DNA of 64,000 bases. Source: an uncultured Bacteroidales bacterium. GTDB lineage: Bacteria > Bacteroidota > Bacteroidia > Bacteroidales > UBA932. The position numbers and the translations under genes are program-made. The notes under the pieces are model-generated. The model made no database searches. It was not told where the DNA came from and saw nothing but the letters and a program-made list of their open reading frames with translations. The stretch lies in contig CAKVAS010000008.1 in the NCBI GenBank assembly GCA_934725015.1, forward strand, positions 1 through 64,000, in the 5' to 3' direction. Positions 41,521-50,387 of the stretch are shown here, piece after piece (position 1 is the stretch's first letter; every line of letters starts with the position of its first letter).

Positions 41521-44046
41521 ATGATTATGAACAATATATACAAGATATTATTTTCTGCCGCCGCAGGTCTTGCCGTATTCGCGTCCTGCGTGAAGGAGAC
41601 TTATCAGGCCGGTGAACCCGAAGTGGACAACTATGGGGTCTATTTCGAGACTCTTACATCCGCCCAAAAATCCGTCGAGTTTGACCCTGCTGAAGAGGCT
41701 GTCATGACATTCACGGCATACAGGGCTGAAGCGAAGGCCGATGACGCAATCACCGTTCCCGTGAAGCTGACGGCTACATATGAGACAAAAGACGGACAGG
41801 AGTCTGCTGACGGCGTTTTCTCCGTCTCTGAAATCAGTTTCGAGGAAGGGCAGGCGGAGACTGTTTTCGAGGTTTCTTTTCCTGATGCGAAGCTCGGAAC
41901 AAAGTATGAGTGCACGATTGAATGCGTTGACACGAAATATACCGGCATCTATACGGACAAGCCGCTTTCGATTTCCTTTGACGTGACCCGCGTGAAATGG
42001 AACAGGCTTGTGGGCAAGGACGGCGAGGAATACGGAACATGGACGGACGACATCATCGCTCCTGCATTCGGTACTCCGAACTATACGAACGACAAGGTCG
42101 AGATGTATGAGCGTGAGGACAAGCCGGGCTATTACAGGATGAAGGATGCCTATGGCTCCCGCATGGTCAGGCTTCTTTTCGGAGGAGACGGATCGGACGA
42201 AGACTACCTTGAATACACGACTCCGGGCACCTACACCTATGTAGATGCGACGAATCCTGACAAGGTCTATATCCTCTGGGGAGCAAGCGGAACCACTCTC
42301 GGTTCTGACGGTGAAATCTGGTTCGGCTCATTCTGCGGGGAAAACGGCTTCAAGGGGAAGTCGTACGGCACGATGTCGAACGGTGTGATTAAGTTCCCTA
42401 AAAACGGAATCGTGATCGGGTTCGACGATGAACCGTATAACTATATGAATTCGGAAAAGAACACCATCGTGCTTCCTGGATATAAGGACTTTGATTATTC
42501 CGTACAGGCAGTTGCAGGGCAGTCAGAGGACGGTAAGCTTCCTGTCAAGGTTGTTCTCGGCGCGGACGTTGTCACGGCGAAATATGCTGTCTATGAAGGT
42601 GCCGTTCCAAGCGGGGACGTCAGCGTCAAGGCGCTTGAGATTTCCCGTGATGAGGCGGCGAAAACAATTACGGAATCCTCTGTGATAGAGATAGAATGTG
42701 AGGAAACAGGCGTATATACGGTAGTGTTCGCCACAATGGACAAGGAGGAAAATCTTAAGTCCTCGGCTGCTGCCCGTTTCTCTTATGTGAAGGCCGGAGA
42801 CACCGTCCCTGTTGTCGTGAGCGCCGGAATCGGCTCTGCGGAAAGATATGTGGGACAGGGCTACAATACGGACAACACCGTTGAGGTGTGGTGCTATGGG
42901 AAAGACCTCGTATCCGTCAAAATCGGGGTGGTAAAATATACGAGCTGGTTCTCTTCCCCTGAAGACTGCGTGAAGGAGGTGAACTCCAAGGATGCCGTAA
43001 GCGCGGAGGTTCTTGAACAGATCAATGGGGACGGTTACGCCGCTCCTGTCCCGAAGCTTCTTCCGGGAACCGGATACAAGGTTGTCGTGATAGCTTCAAA
43101 CGGCTATGAGACGAAAGTTCTTGTTCCGGATGCTGTTGTCACCACTACGGGCAAGCCTCTCCCTATTTATGACAGCTATACGATTGATTCCATTGATGAG
43201 GAACTGCTTCCTGAAAAGTCAGAAGGATATTTCGGCAAGTATAATTTCTATGCGGTCGATGCTTACGGAGAACTGGGGATGCGTGAGTATATCTCCAAAG
43301 TGACAGTTTCCGACAGTGATATTCCGGATTCGGAACCGGATAAGAACGGGCTTGTTGATGAGTATGTCGAGATTTCCGGACTGTTCGCTGCCTCCGCTAA
43401 AAACTATGGCTTTGACGACACTATGACCTGGGATTTCTATGGAGGTGTCCTGTATTCTCTGAACCAGCAGTTCGGACAGGGCGGAAAATACTGGTTCTCT
43501 CCTATGATATTTAATGGAAAGAGTGTGTACAGCGGCAATGGGCTTCTTCTCGGAGGTTATGTAAAAGATGGTTATATTGCATTTGTATGTCCTTCTGACT
43601 ATTCTGAAAAGTATGGTTTCTCCGGTGTGGCAAATGCCGCTTTTGGTGACGAGAAATATTCTGAATATATTGGCTTGACGGAGGCATACAATGACTTGCT
43701 GCTCGTCGAGGAGTCTAAGGATGACAACGGGCTTGCCCCGGGCAATGACGAGGTTCAGGCAAGCATTCAGAAACTCAATGCGATAAGCCGTTTCGCCGGA
43801 AATATGCCCGTGAATTGCGTGGAGACAGCCAAAGGCCATATGCGTACGGTGATTGACGGCTTCAAGGCACAGAAGAAAATAAGGACGTTCGCTCCTGAAC
43901 ACGGAATTTTCGGGACGGCTCCGACAAGGAAGGCAGGCTTCACGTCAAGTGTCGGACAGGGCGCTGACTTTGCTCTCGGTTTGGGCGGCCGTTCGTTTTC
44001 AGTGAATGTGCACAGAACTGATGTTTCAAGGATTTCTGAAAAATAA
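41521..44046 (+). CDS. large surface lipoprotein at the SusE/SusF position, operon B
   Basis: An 841-residue lipoprotein (AVFASC lipobox). It starts with a Calx-beta or Ig-type module (about 45-155, FSVSEISFEEGQAETVFEVSF), continues through beta-rich regions of unknown type and ends in a poorly folded basic stretch. ATG at 41527 (MNNIYK) is an alternative start. I see no hydrolase motif. As the third gene after susC and susD it probably helps bind the operon's substrate at the surface. The counterpart role in operon A is split between two lipoproteins. Confidence 0.75.
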   Translation: MIMNNIYKILFSAAAGLAVFASCVKETYQAGEPEVDNYGVYFETLTSAQKSVEFDPAEEAVMTFTAYRAEAKADDAITVPVKLTATYETKDGQESADGVFSVSEISFEEGQAETVFEVSFPDAKLGTKYECTIECVDTKYTGIYTDKPLSISFDVTRVKWNRLVGKDGEEYGTWTDDIIAPAFGTPNYTNDKVEMYEREDKPGYYRMKDAYGSRMVRLLFGGDGSDEDYLEYTTPGTYTYVDATNPDKVYILWGASGTTLGSDGEIWFGSFCGENGFKGKSYGTMSNGVIKFPKNGIVIGFDDEPYNYMNSEKNTIVLPGYKDFDYSVQAVAGQSEDGKLPVKVVLGADVVTAKYAVYEGAVPSGDVSVKALEISRDEAAKTITESSVIEIECEETGVYTVVFATMDKEENLKSSAAARFSYVKAGDTVPVVVSAGIGSAERYVGQGYNTDNTVEVWCYGKDLVSVKIGVVKYTSWFSSPEDCVKEVNSKDAVSAEVLEQINGDGYAAPVPKLLPGTGYKVVVIASNGYETKVLVPDAVVTTTGKPLPIYDSYTIDSIDEELLPEKSEGYFGKYNFYAVDAYGELGMREYISKVTVSDSDIPDSEPDKNGLVDEYVEISGLFAASAKNYGFDDTMTWDFYGGVLYSLNQQFGQGGKYWFSPMIFNGKSVYSGNGLLLGGYVKDGYIAFVCPSDYSEKYGFSGVANAAFGDEKYSEYIGLTEAYNDLLLVEESKDDNGLAPGNDEVQASIQKLNAISRFAGNMPVNCVETAKGHMRTVIDGFKAQKKIRTFAPEHGIFGTAPTRKAGFTSSVGQGADFALGLGGRSFSVNVHRTDVSRISEK

Positions 44047-44070
44047 CTATCTTTGAACCGGGATATGTTC

Positions 44071-44103
44071 AGGACAGGCGGGTGTGTCTCGCCTGTCCTT
44101 TTT
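44071..44103 (+). terminator. terminator of SusCD operon B
   Basis: AGGACAGGCG (44071-44080) pairs perfectly with CGCCTGTCCT (44090-44099) and runs into T residues. Confidence 0.85.
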
Positions 44104-44124
44104 GAGATAATAAAAGGCTTAGTA

Positions 44125-44132
44125 TAGTTTTG
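44125..44132 (+). promoter_or_regulatory. -7 box immediately before the second subtilisin gene
   Basis: TAGTTTTG fits TAnnTTTG and ends 3 bases before the ATG at 44136. If used, transcription would begin at about the start codon, giving a leaderless mRNA; otherwise the match is chance. Confidence 0.4.
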
Positions 44133-44135
44133 CTG

Positions 44136-46145
44136 ATGAAAAGAATTGGTACATTAACTTTTATGCTGTCGGCCGCTCTGCTTGCCGTAGGCTGCTCGGA
44201 CATGACAGGGCTGCCATCCGGTGATGCGGAGGACATTGCCGGCGTACAGAAAATATGCAACACCGCTTCCTCACAGAGCGGAACCGTGCTTATGGTCTAT
44301 GCGTCGGACGATGTCGAGGCCGTGATTGCGGCGGCCGGGGAGGTCTCCGGTGTGTCGCACGTGACTCCGCTGTTCAATATGGAAACCGGGGATGTTGAAC
44401 TCAAGAGGCGATTGGGGCTTGACCGCTGGCTTGCGGTGGAGTTCGCGGAGGAGTCTGACGTTGAGGCCGGTGCCTCGGAACTTGCTTCCCTCGCCTGCAT
44501 TTCGAGCGTCGAGTTCAACGCTTCGGTGGAACGTTGCTCTGATTGGCGGTCGTGGCCTTACGAGCCCGGCCCCGCGACAAGGGCTATTGCCGCAGCGGGT
44601 TTCAACGACCCTTACAGGGCTGACCAGTGGGGCTTTGAGAACACCGGGGACAAGGGCTGGTGTCCGACTGCAAGGGTCGGCGCGGATATCAACATTTCAC
44701 GGGCCTGGACTCTATGTGCGGGTAATCCTGAGATTGTAGTTGCCGTCATCGACGAGGCCGTCCAGTGCGACCATCCCGACCTTGCCGCAAACATCTGGAC
44801 GAATCCCGGCGAGGTGGCCGGAAACGGAACGGACGACGACCGGAACAGCTACAGGGACGACATCCACGGCTATAACTTCGTCGATGGAACTCCGGACCTC
44901 GACTGGAAAAGCGACGGGAACAGCGGACACGGCACTCATGTGGCCGGAACCGTGGCTGCGGTCAATAACAACAGCGTCGGTGTCTGCGGCGTCGCCGGCG
45001 GCAGCGGGCACGGAGATGGAGTTAAGATTATGTCCTGCCAGATATTCAACCGTGGAAAGAGCAGCATGGCAGGTGTCGTAAACGCCTTTGAGTATGCGGC
45101 GGACAACGGGGCGTGCATCGCGCAGTGCTCGTTCGGAATCACGTCCGGTTCTGTGAAGAGTGAAGCCGAATATGCCCGTTACGGCTATCGTGCGGAAATA
45201 GACGCCATACGCTATTTCCTCGCAAAGTCGAACTGCTCGGCGCTGGACGGCGGAGTCGCCATATTTGCCGCAGGGAATGACGGAAAGGCCATGTCAGGCT
45301 ATCCGGCCGCGCTCAATGACTGCATAAGCGTCTGCGCCGTTGGAGCCGACGGTCTTCCGGGGTATTACACCAATTACGGCTACGGGTGTAACGTCTCCGC
45401 TCCCGGAGGCGACTATTATGCGGGCGGAAAGACCGACGACATGAAGGGCGGCATCCTTTCCACGATGCCTACGGAATCCATAGCCCTCTGGGACGAGAAC
45501 GGAAGGCCGACAGGAGACAAATCCGCGACGAGTTTCGGCTATATGCAGGGCACGTCCATGGCCTGCCCTCATGTCAGCGGAGTGGCGGCGCTCGGACTTT
45601 CATACGCGCTGAAGCAAGGACTGCACTACACCAATGACGAGTTCAAGTCCATTCTCCTGTCGTCCGTGTCGAGAATTGACAACCGTCTGAACGGGGTCAA
45701 GAGATCCCTTGTCGGGACGTCCATCGGCAACATTATGCTCAATCCGTATAAGGGGCAGATGGGAAGCGGCGTGACCGATGTCTGGAGGCTCTATATGCAG
45801 ATGGACGGGGTCCCGTCGGTGATGGCGGAGACAGGAAAATCCCAGAGAATTGACATATCCGGCTATTTCGGAGGCGGCGCTCCTGATTTATACTATCCGG
45901 ACGGGACCGTTGAGGTCTCGGCTGAGGACAGCGAGGCTCTCGGCCTTGCCGAGGCTCCGCAGATGGCCTACGGGAAGCTGCGCATTTACCCGACCAAGGC
46001 AGGATGCGCCCGAATCACCGTCCATGCCGTCGCCGGCTCTACCCTTCCCGACGGGGAGGACGGCTTGCCGGGCGGAATGGTGATGTCCCGTACAATCTCG
46101 GTGATTTCGAGGCCTGCGGTTCCTGACAACGGAGGCTGGTTCTGA
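44136..46145 (+). CDS. S8 subtilisin-type protease, lipoprotein
   Basis: A 669-residue lipoprotein (LLAVGC lipobox) with a subtilisin domain. Asp in VVAVIDEAVQCDHPD (about 205), His in GHGTHVAGTVAAV (about 268) and Ser in GTSMACPHVSGVAAL (about 474) complete the triad. A prodomain precedes them (about 25-145). The usual DGG after the Asp is DEA here. The C-terminal region after 540 is beta-rich without a T9SS-type tail, so unlike the subtilisin at 24632-27346 it should stay as a cell-envelope lipoprotein. A TTG at 44130 could extend it by two codons. It is a separate unit after the operon B terminator, followed by a small lipoprotein gene. Confidence 0.88.
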   Translation: MKRIGTLTFMLSAALLAVGCSDMTGLPSGDAEDIAGVQKICNTASSQSGTVLMVYASDDVEAVIAAAGEVSGVSHVTPLFNMETGDVELKRRLGLDRWLAVEFAEESDVEAGASELASLACISSVEFNASVERCSDWRSWPYEPGPATRAIAAAGFNDPYRADQWGFENTGDKGWCPTARVGADINISRAWTLCAGNPEIVVAVIDEAVQCDHPDLAANIWTNPGEVAGNGTDDDRNSYRDDIHGYNFVDGTPDLDWKSDGNSGHGTHVAGTVAAVNNNSVGVCGVAGGSGHGDGVKIMSCQIFNRGKSSMAGVVNAFEYAADNGACIAQCSFGITSGSVKSEAEYARYGYRAEIDAIRYFLAKSNCSALDGGVAIFAAGNDGKAMSGYPAALNDCISVCAVGADGLPGYYTNYGYGCNVSAPGGDYYAGGKTDDMKGGILSTMPTESIALWDENGRPTGDKSATSFGYMQGTSMACPHVSGVAALGLSYALKQGLHYTNDEFKSILLSSVSRIDNRLNGVKRSLVGTSIGNIMLNPYKGQMGSGVTDVWRLYMQMDGVPSVMAETGKSQRIDISGYFGGGAPDLYYPDGTVEVSAEDSEALGLAEAPQMAYGKLRIYPTKAGCARITVHAVAGSTLPDGEDGLPGGMVMSRTISVISRPAVPDNGGWF

Positions 46146-46209
46146 TTTTTTTTGAACTTAGGATAGTTTAGCAATGGTAAGCGTTAAGGTTAAGGATTAC
46201 ACATATTTC

Positions 46210-46644
46210 ATGAAAGCAACAATAAAAGCGGTTGTTTTATTTGTCGTCACCCTTGTCGTCTCATGGTCGTGCACCAAGGACAACTGGTCGGAAACCCCGT
46301 CGGTCATCGGGGAGTGGAAGCTTGAAAGCTATTTCGGACAGGACGCTGCGGAAAGTTCGGCGGATGTCTATGTCAGCTTTACCACCGATATGAACTTCAG
46401 CTGCTGGCAGAGGCTCGGTCAGGGACATTACCGGATGTTCAGCGGCAAGTATTCCATCAGCGACGGCATACTCAGCGGCAATTACGGCGAAAACCGTCCG
46501 TGGGGCGGCAGCTACAGCAGCTCTCTGTCCGGAGACCGTCTCTCGCTCGTTCTTGTCGGCGGCGACGACACCCCGAGCGTCTATGTCCGGACAACAATCC
46601 CCGACGCCGTTAAGAAAGACGCCGAGGACTACGGCTCCAATTAA
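46210..46644 (+). CDS. small lipocalin-like lipoprotein
   Basis: A 144-residue lipoprotein with a signal and lipobox (VSWSC). The frame begins at 46174, but MKATIKAVV at 46210 starts a proper signal peptide. SVIGEWKLESYFG and the alternating strands after it (SGKYSISDGILSGNYGEN) resemble the lipocalin-like domain common in small Bacteroidales lipoproteins. The ligand is unknown. It follows the subtilisin by about 65 bases and may share its transcript. Confidence 0.65.
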   Translation: MKATIKAVVLFVVTLVVSWSCTKDNWSETPSVIGEWKLESYFGQDAAESSADVYVSFTTDMNFSCWQRLGQGHYRMFSGKYSISDGILSGNYGENRPWGGSYSSSLSGDRLSLVLVGGDDTPSVYVRTTIPDAVKKDAEDYGSN

Positions 46645-46725
46645 AATCTCTGAACATCGTAATGCGGCGGCAGCTAACTGGACTAAATTTCATTTAGACC
46701 AATTGAGTGAATCCGCTTAGGCGGC

Positions 46726-46843
46726 GAGGGGAATAAAAGATGGATTGCAAGGCTTGCGGGGCGTTTCAAACCGGAGCAACCTGATGGTTGTGAGGATTTG
46801 AAATGCCCCGCGTAACGCAGCAAGCCGCTTTTATTCCGCCCTC
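46726..46843. repeat. REP-like hairpin element, copy 2
   Basis: The inverted counterpart of the element at 11531-11680, lying between convergent genes. The core is the same CAACC-ATCA-GGTTG hairpin; the stem continues outward as TTTCAAA/TTTGAAA and then GCGGGGC/GCCCCGC, which makes a long hairpin. Confidence 0.75.
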
Positions 46844-48219
46844 CGCAGTTTTTCGACCAAGCGGTCAATGCGCTGCAGCTCATTAGGAATCTGAATGCTC
46901 TGCGGGCAATGGCTCATGCACTGTCCGCAGCCTATGCACCGGTTTGCCTGCCTGACTCTCTCTATGCTGCGTCCGTAGCTGACGAGGTATGCCCTGCGGG
47001 CTTTCCTGTACGCCTTCATCTCCTCGCTGAAGTTCTCCTCGTCTGGCTCCGGCTGCGGAACCACGAGGCCTGCGTTCACGCACTTGTTGTAGTGCAGGAG
47101 AATTGCAGGGATGTCGATGCCGTAAGGGCATGGCATACAGTACTTGCAGTCGTTGCACGGCACGGTCGGATAACTGTGAATCAGCTCGGCCACGTCCATC
47201 AGGAACTTGTCGTCGTCTTCTGTCAGAGGCTTGAGAGGGGAGTAGGTCTTCAGGTTGTCCTGAAGGTGCTCCATATAGGTCATCCCGCTCAGCACGCAGA
47301 GCACGCCCTCCGGGGAGCCGGCGAATCTGAATGCCCATGATGCCACGCTTGACGACGGGTCGCGCTGCTTGAGCTTTTCCGCCACATTGTCAGAGACCTT
47401 GGAGAGGCGGCCGCCGAGCAGCGGCTCCATGATTACGACAGGGATTCCGCGCTTTGAGAGTTCCTCGTACATATGTCTCGCGTTGCTGTTCCGGCCTTCC
47501 GCATAGTCCCAGTCGAGGTAGTTCATCTGAATCTGGATGAAGTCCCAATGGTATTTATCGTGGGTCTTGAGCAGTTCGTCGAACATCTCCTCCTTCCCGT
47601 GGAACGAATAGCCGAGATGCCTTATCCGCCCGGCCTCGCGTTCCTTGAGCAGGAAATCCAGCATTCCGTTCTTCACATACCTGTTTTCGAAGTCCTCCAT
47701 GCTCCGCCCTATGCTGTGCAGGAGGTAGTAGTCTATGTAGTCCGTCCGGAAGTTCTTGAAGGACTTCCGGTACATGAGCATCGAGTTCTCCCGCGTCCAG
47801 TTGCTGAAGTTGGAGAGCTTCGTCGCTATATAGTATGACTCCCTCGGGTGGCGGCTCAGCGCAAGCCCCGTGGCCGCCTCGCTCTGTCCCTGAAGATAGA
47901 CGGGGGAGGAGTCGAAGTAGTTGATGCCGTGGGCGAGGGCGTAATCCACAAGCCCGTTCACCGAATCCTGGTCTATGACGTCCTTTCCCTCCTCGTCCTT
48001 TTTCATCTGCCAGCGCATACATCCGTAGCCGAGCACGCTGACCTTGTCACCTGTCTTGGGGTCTGTCCTGTATGTCATCTCGCCGCTCTCAGCCGCGTCG
48101 CCGGCTCCTCCGGCCTTCGCTTCGCCCCGTCCGCCTTCACCGCAGCCCGCAAACGCACCGGCGGTCACGGCCGCAGCTGCTGCCATTCCGCTTGTCTTTA
48201 TGAATTCTCTTCTTTTCAT
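46831..48219 (-). CDS. Tat-exported aldo/keto reductase with C-terminal ferredoxin domain
   Basis: A 462-residue reductase. A twin-arginine signal (MKRREFIKTSG) with a lipobox (FAGC) sends it out of the cytoplasm. The aldo/keto reductase barrel follows (VSVLGYGCMRW; catalytic region YFDSSPVYLQGQSE; GMLDFLLKEREAGRIRHLGYS), then two cysteine clusters typical of 4Fe-4S sites (CNDCKYCMPC at about 356; CIGCGQCMSHCPQ at about 440). Such iron-sulfur AKRs are common in anaerobes; the substrate is unknown. It is immediately downstream of a membrane iron-sulfur protein on the same strand, which could pass it electrons. Confidence 0.88.
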   Translation of the reverse strand: MKRREFIKTSGMAAAAAVTAGAFAGCGEGGRGEAKAGGAGDAAESGEMTYRTDPKTGDKVSVLGYGCMRWQMKKDEEGKDVIDQDSVNGLVDYALAHGINYFDSSPVYLQGQSEAATGLALSRHPRESYYIATKLSNFSNWTRENSMLMYRKSFKNFRTDYIDYYLLHSIGRSMEDFENRYVKNGMLDFLLKEREAGRIRHLGYSFHGKEEMFDELLKTHDKYHWDFIQIQMNYLDWDYAEGRNSNARHMYEELSKRGIPVVIMEPLLGGRLSKVSDNVAEKLKQRDPSSSVASWAFRFAGSPEGVLCVLSGMTYMEHLQDNLKTYSPLKPLTEDDDKFLMDVAELIHSYPTVPCNDCKYCMPCPYGIDIPAILLHYNKCVNAGLVVPQPEPDEENFSEEMKAYRKARRAYLVSYGRSIERVRQANRCIGCGQCMSHCPQSIQIPNELQRIDRLVEKLRRAE

Positions 48220-48295
48220 CTTTTTCTGAATCAGACTGTTACTTCAAATTCTCGTTCCGCCTCCCATGGCGGACTCTCTGCACCACTTTGCCGGC

Positions 48296-49864
48296 CTACA
48301 GTTCCTTATGGACGGCGTGTCCCTCCACATGAATCGCGCTCAGCGGCGCGGCCGGGCAGTTGTACTCGCAGGCCCCGCACCCTATGCAGCGCTCCTCATT
48401 GACGGCAGGAATCCTCACGGAATCCTTGTCCGGCTCATCCTTGCGCACCATCCGTATCGCCCCGACCGGACAGTGCCTTGCACAGTTGCCGCACCTGACC
48501 CCTTCGGCAGCCGCGACGCAGAGCCTGTAATCGACCGCGGCGTGTCCTATCTGAATGGAAGACTTTTCCTCACGGCTCACCTCCGCAATTGCTCCTGCCG
48601 GGCAGACGGACGAGCATCTTGTGCATTCCGGACGGCAGTAGCCTTTCTCGTAGGACATCTCCGGCTGCATCAGCGTTTCAAGTTTTGTGGATGGCCTCAG
48701 CACATGATTCGGACAGGCGGAGACGCAGAGCTGGCAGGCGATGCAGTGATCCGTGAAGTGCCTGAGGCTTCCGGAGCCGGCCGGCTTTAGAGGTGTCTCT
48801 CTCTCAGGAGCCTTTTTCTCGGGCAGCGTGATGAGCCCGCCATCGACTTTCATCTGCTGGGCGGCCGCCTCCACCGGACGCGCCATCTCGGCCGCCGCAA
48901 GTGTCCCGACGGTGATAGCGGTAGCCTTTATAAATTCGCGGCGCGTACCGTTCTCCGGCTTGCCGGCGGTGGCCGTGTGGTTCACGCCGGAAGTTCCGGA
49001 GGCTTCTTCCGCGCCGTTCTTTCCGGCGGCTTTTCTGCCGTATCTGAACCTGTACTGAATCGCCCCGTCGCGGCAGACTGACAGGCAGTCCATGCACGCC
49101 ACGCAGCGGCTGTAGTCAACACTGTGATTCGCAGTGTCGATGCAGGAGGACTTGCAGCGCCTGCTGCACAGACCGCAGTTCCGGCATTTGTCCGTGTCAA
49201 TCACCGGCCCGAAAATGCTGAACCTCGAAACGAGGCCGAGCAGCGAACCCACCGGGCAGATGCTGTTGCACCAGATTCTTCCCCATTTCCAGGAAAGAAC
49301 CGCGAGCAGCACGAAGGTCACGGCCGCGACGACGAATGTCGGTACGCTCTTGATCCACACGTCGGTTGAGTAGATGGCATAGCTGTCGAAATGTTCCGCA
49401 ATCATCGCTAAAAGATTGTTGCATCCACGATAGACAGGAGCGAAAAGTTCCGTCGCGATTCTTCCGTATGCGCTGTAAGGCGCGATAAGGGCGGCTATGG
49501 AGGTGACTCCGAGCGCCATTGCCGCGATGAACGCGACAAGCACCGTATAGCGCAGCACCGTAAGGGGCCTGCGGTACTTGAACCTGTAGAGATTTTTCTT
49601 CTTAGTCTTTCCGTGAATCCAAGAGACTATGTCCTGCATGACCCCGAGCGGGCAGATGACTGAGCAATAGACCCTGCCCAGCAGCAGCGTGAGCAGCACC
49701 AGCGCCGCGACAATCCCGAAATTGAGCGCGAGCACGGCCGGAATGAACTGAATCTTCGCCATCCATCCGAGATAGAGGTGCAGGACTCCGGTGAAGTCAA
49801 GGAAAAGCAGCGTAATCCCCGTGAAGAAGACCGCCGCGAGAGCAATTCTGACTTTTCGTAGCAT
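48296..49864 (-). CDS. membrane ferredoxin (NapH-like) fused to a Tat-type periplasmic ferredoxin (NapG-like)
   Basis: A 522-residue fusion. The N-terminal half has about five membrane segments with NapH/CcoG-type motifs (YCSVICPLGVMQD; ICPVGSLLGL) and 4Fe-4S clusters (CRNCGLCSRRCKSSC; CVACMDCLSVC). At about residue 310 a second twin-arginine signal-like segment appears (TRREFIKATAITVGTLAAAE), and after it NapG-type ferredoxin clusters (CIACQLCVSACP; CTRCSSVCP; CIGCGACEYNCP). NapH and NapG are separate proteins in nitrate reductase systems; here they are one chain with an internal Tat-like sequence. It probably carries electrons from quinol to the aldo/keto reductase encoded 76 bases downstream. 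Confidence 0.85.
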   Translation of the reverse strand: MLRKVRIALAAVFFTGITLLFLDFTGVLHLYLGWMAKIQFIPAVLALNFGIVAALVLLTLLLGRVYCSVICPLGVMQDIVSWIHGKTKKKNLYRFKYRRPLTVLRYTVLVAFIAAMALGVTSIAALIAPYSAYGRIATELFAPVYRGCNNLLAMIAEHFDSYAIYSTDVWIKSVPTFVVAAVTFVLLAVLSWKWGRIWCNSICPVGSLLGLVSRFSIFGPVIDTDKCRNCGLCSRRCKSSCIDTANHSVDYSRCVACMDCLSVCRDGAIQYRFRYGRKAAGKNGAEEASGTSGVNHTATAGKPENGTRREFIKATAITVGTLAAAEMARPVEAAAQQMKVDGGLITLPEKKAPERETPLKPAGSGSLRHFTDHCIACQLCVSACPNHVLRPSTKLETLMQPEMSYEKGYCRPECTRCSSVCPAGAIAEVSREEKSSIQIGHAAVDYRLCVAAAEGVRCGNCARHCPVGAIRMVRKDEPDKDSVRIPAVNEERCIGCGACEYNCPAAPLSAIHVEGHAVHKEL

Positions 49865-50004
49865 TTTTATGAGTATTTTGCTGCAAATTTATCAAAAAAC
49901 TCGTTTCCTTCAATACCCGTATCGGGGAAATTCGCCGGGAAGTTCGCGTCGGATAATGCCGTGTCCCCTCCCTAAAAAAGAAATGCGGACTAACGGTGAA
50001 AGAA

Positions 50005-50043
50005 GCCGGAAGTCCATGTCAATTCCCCGTTCGGACTTCCGGC
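50005..50043 (-). terminator. ssb terminator
   Basis: GCCGGAAGTCC (50005-50015) pairs perfectly with GGACTTCCGGC (50033-50043). On the minus strand it is followed by TTCTTTC and further T-rich sequence. Confidence 0.65.
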
Positions 50044-50054
50044 AGACAGCCGGG

Positions 50055-50387
50055 CTATGCAGCCCCGTCCTCGACAATTTCAAGCTTTGTCGCGATTATG
50101 TCCGTGCCGGTTCTCTCGATTTTGTCGCTGCCGACATATTTCGAGTACCGGATTCTTCCGAACAGGTGCACGTTGCAGCCTTTCACGATTTTCGAGAAAT
50201 CCGCGATGTTCTGGCCTTCCCACGCCTCCACGTTGTGCCAGCAGGACTCGACGATGTTCTCACCGTCCTTGTTGCGTCCGACCCTGTTCGTCACGAGCGA
50301 GAAATGGAGCACTTTCCTCTCTCCCGCTTCCTGCATCCTGATGTTGCCTACAGTTCCCTGAAGTTCCACTCTGTTGATTGTTTCCAT
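50055..50387 (-). CDS. ssb: single-stranded DNA-binding protein
   Basis: A short OB-fold SSB of 110 residues. The opening INRVELQGTVGNIRMQEAG, the VLHFSLVTNRVGRNKDG segment and ESCWHNVEAWEGQNIADF are typical. It coats single-stranded DNA in replication, repair and recombination. It lacks the acidic C-terminal tail (ends VEDGAA) through which full-length SSBs recruit partners; at this length it may be the accessory rather than the main SSB of the cell. It has its own terminator and stands alone. Confidence 0.85.
   Translation of the reverse strand: METINRVELQGTVGNIRMQEAGERKVLHFSLVTNRVGRNKDGENIVESCWHNVEAWEGQNIADFSKIVKGCNVHLFGRIRYSKYVGSDKIERTGTDIIATKLEIVEDGAA

Noticed and set aside
32208..44046. 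polysaccharide utilisation locus with named substrate
   Set aside because: No glycoside hydrolase or regulator gene of the HTCS/ECF type lies in either operon, so no substrate can be named.
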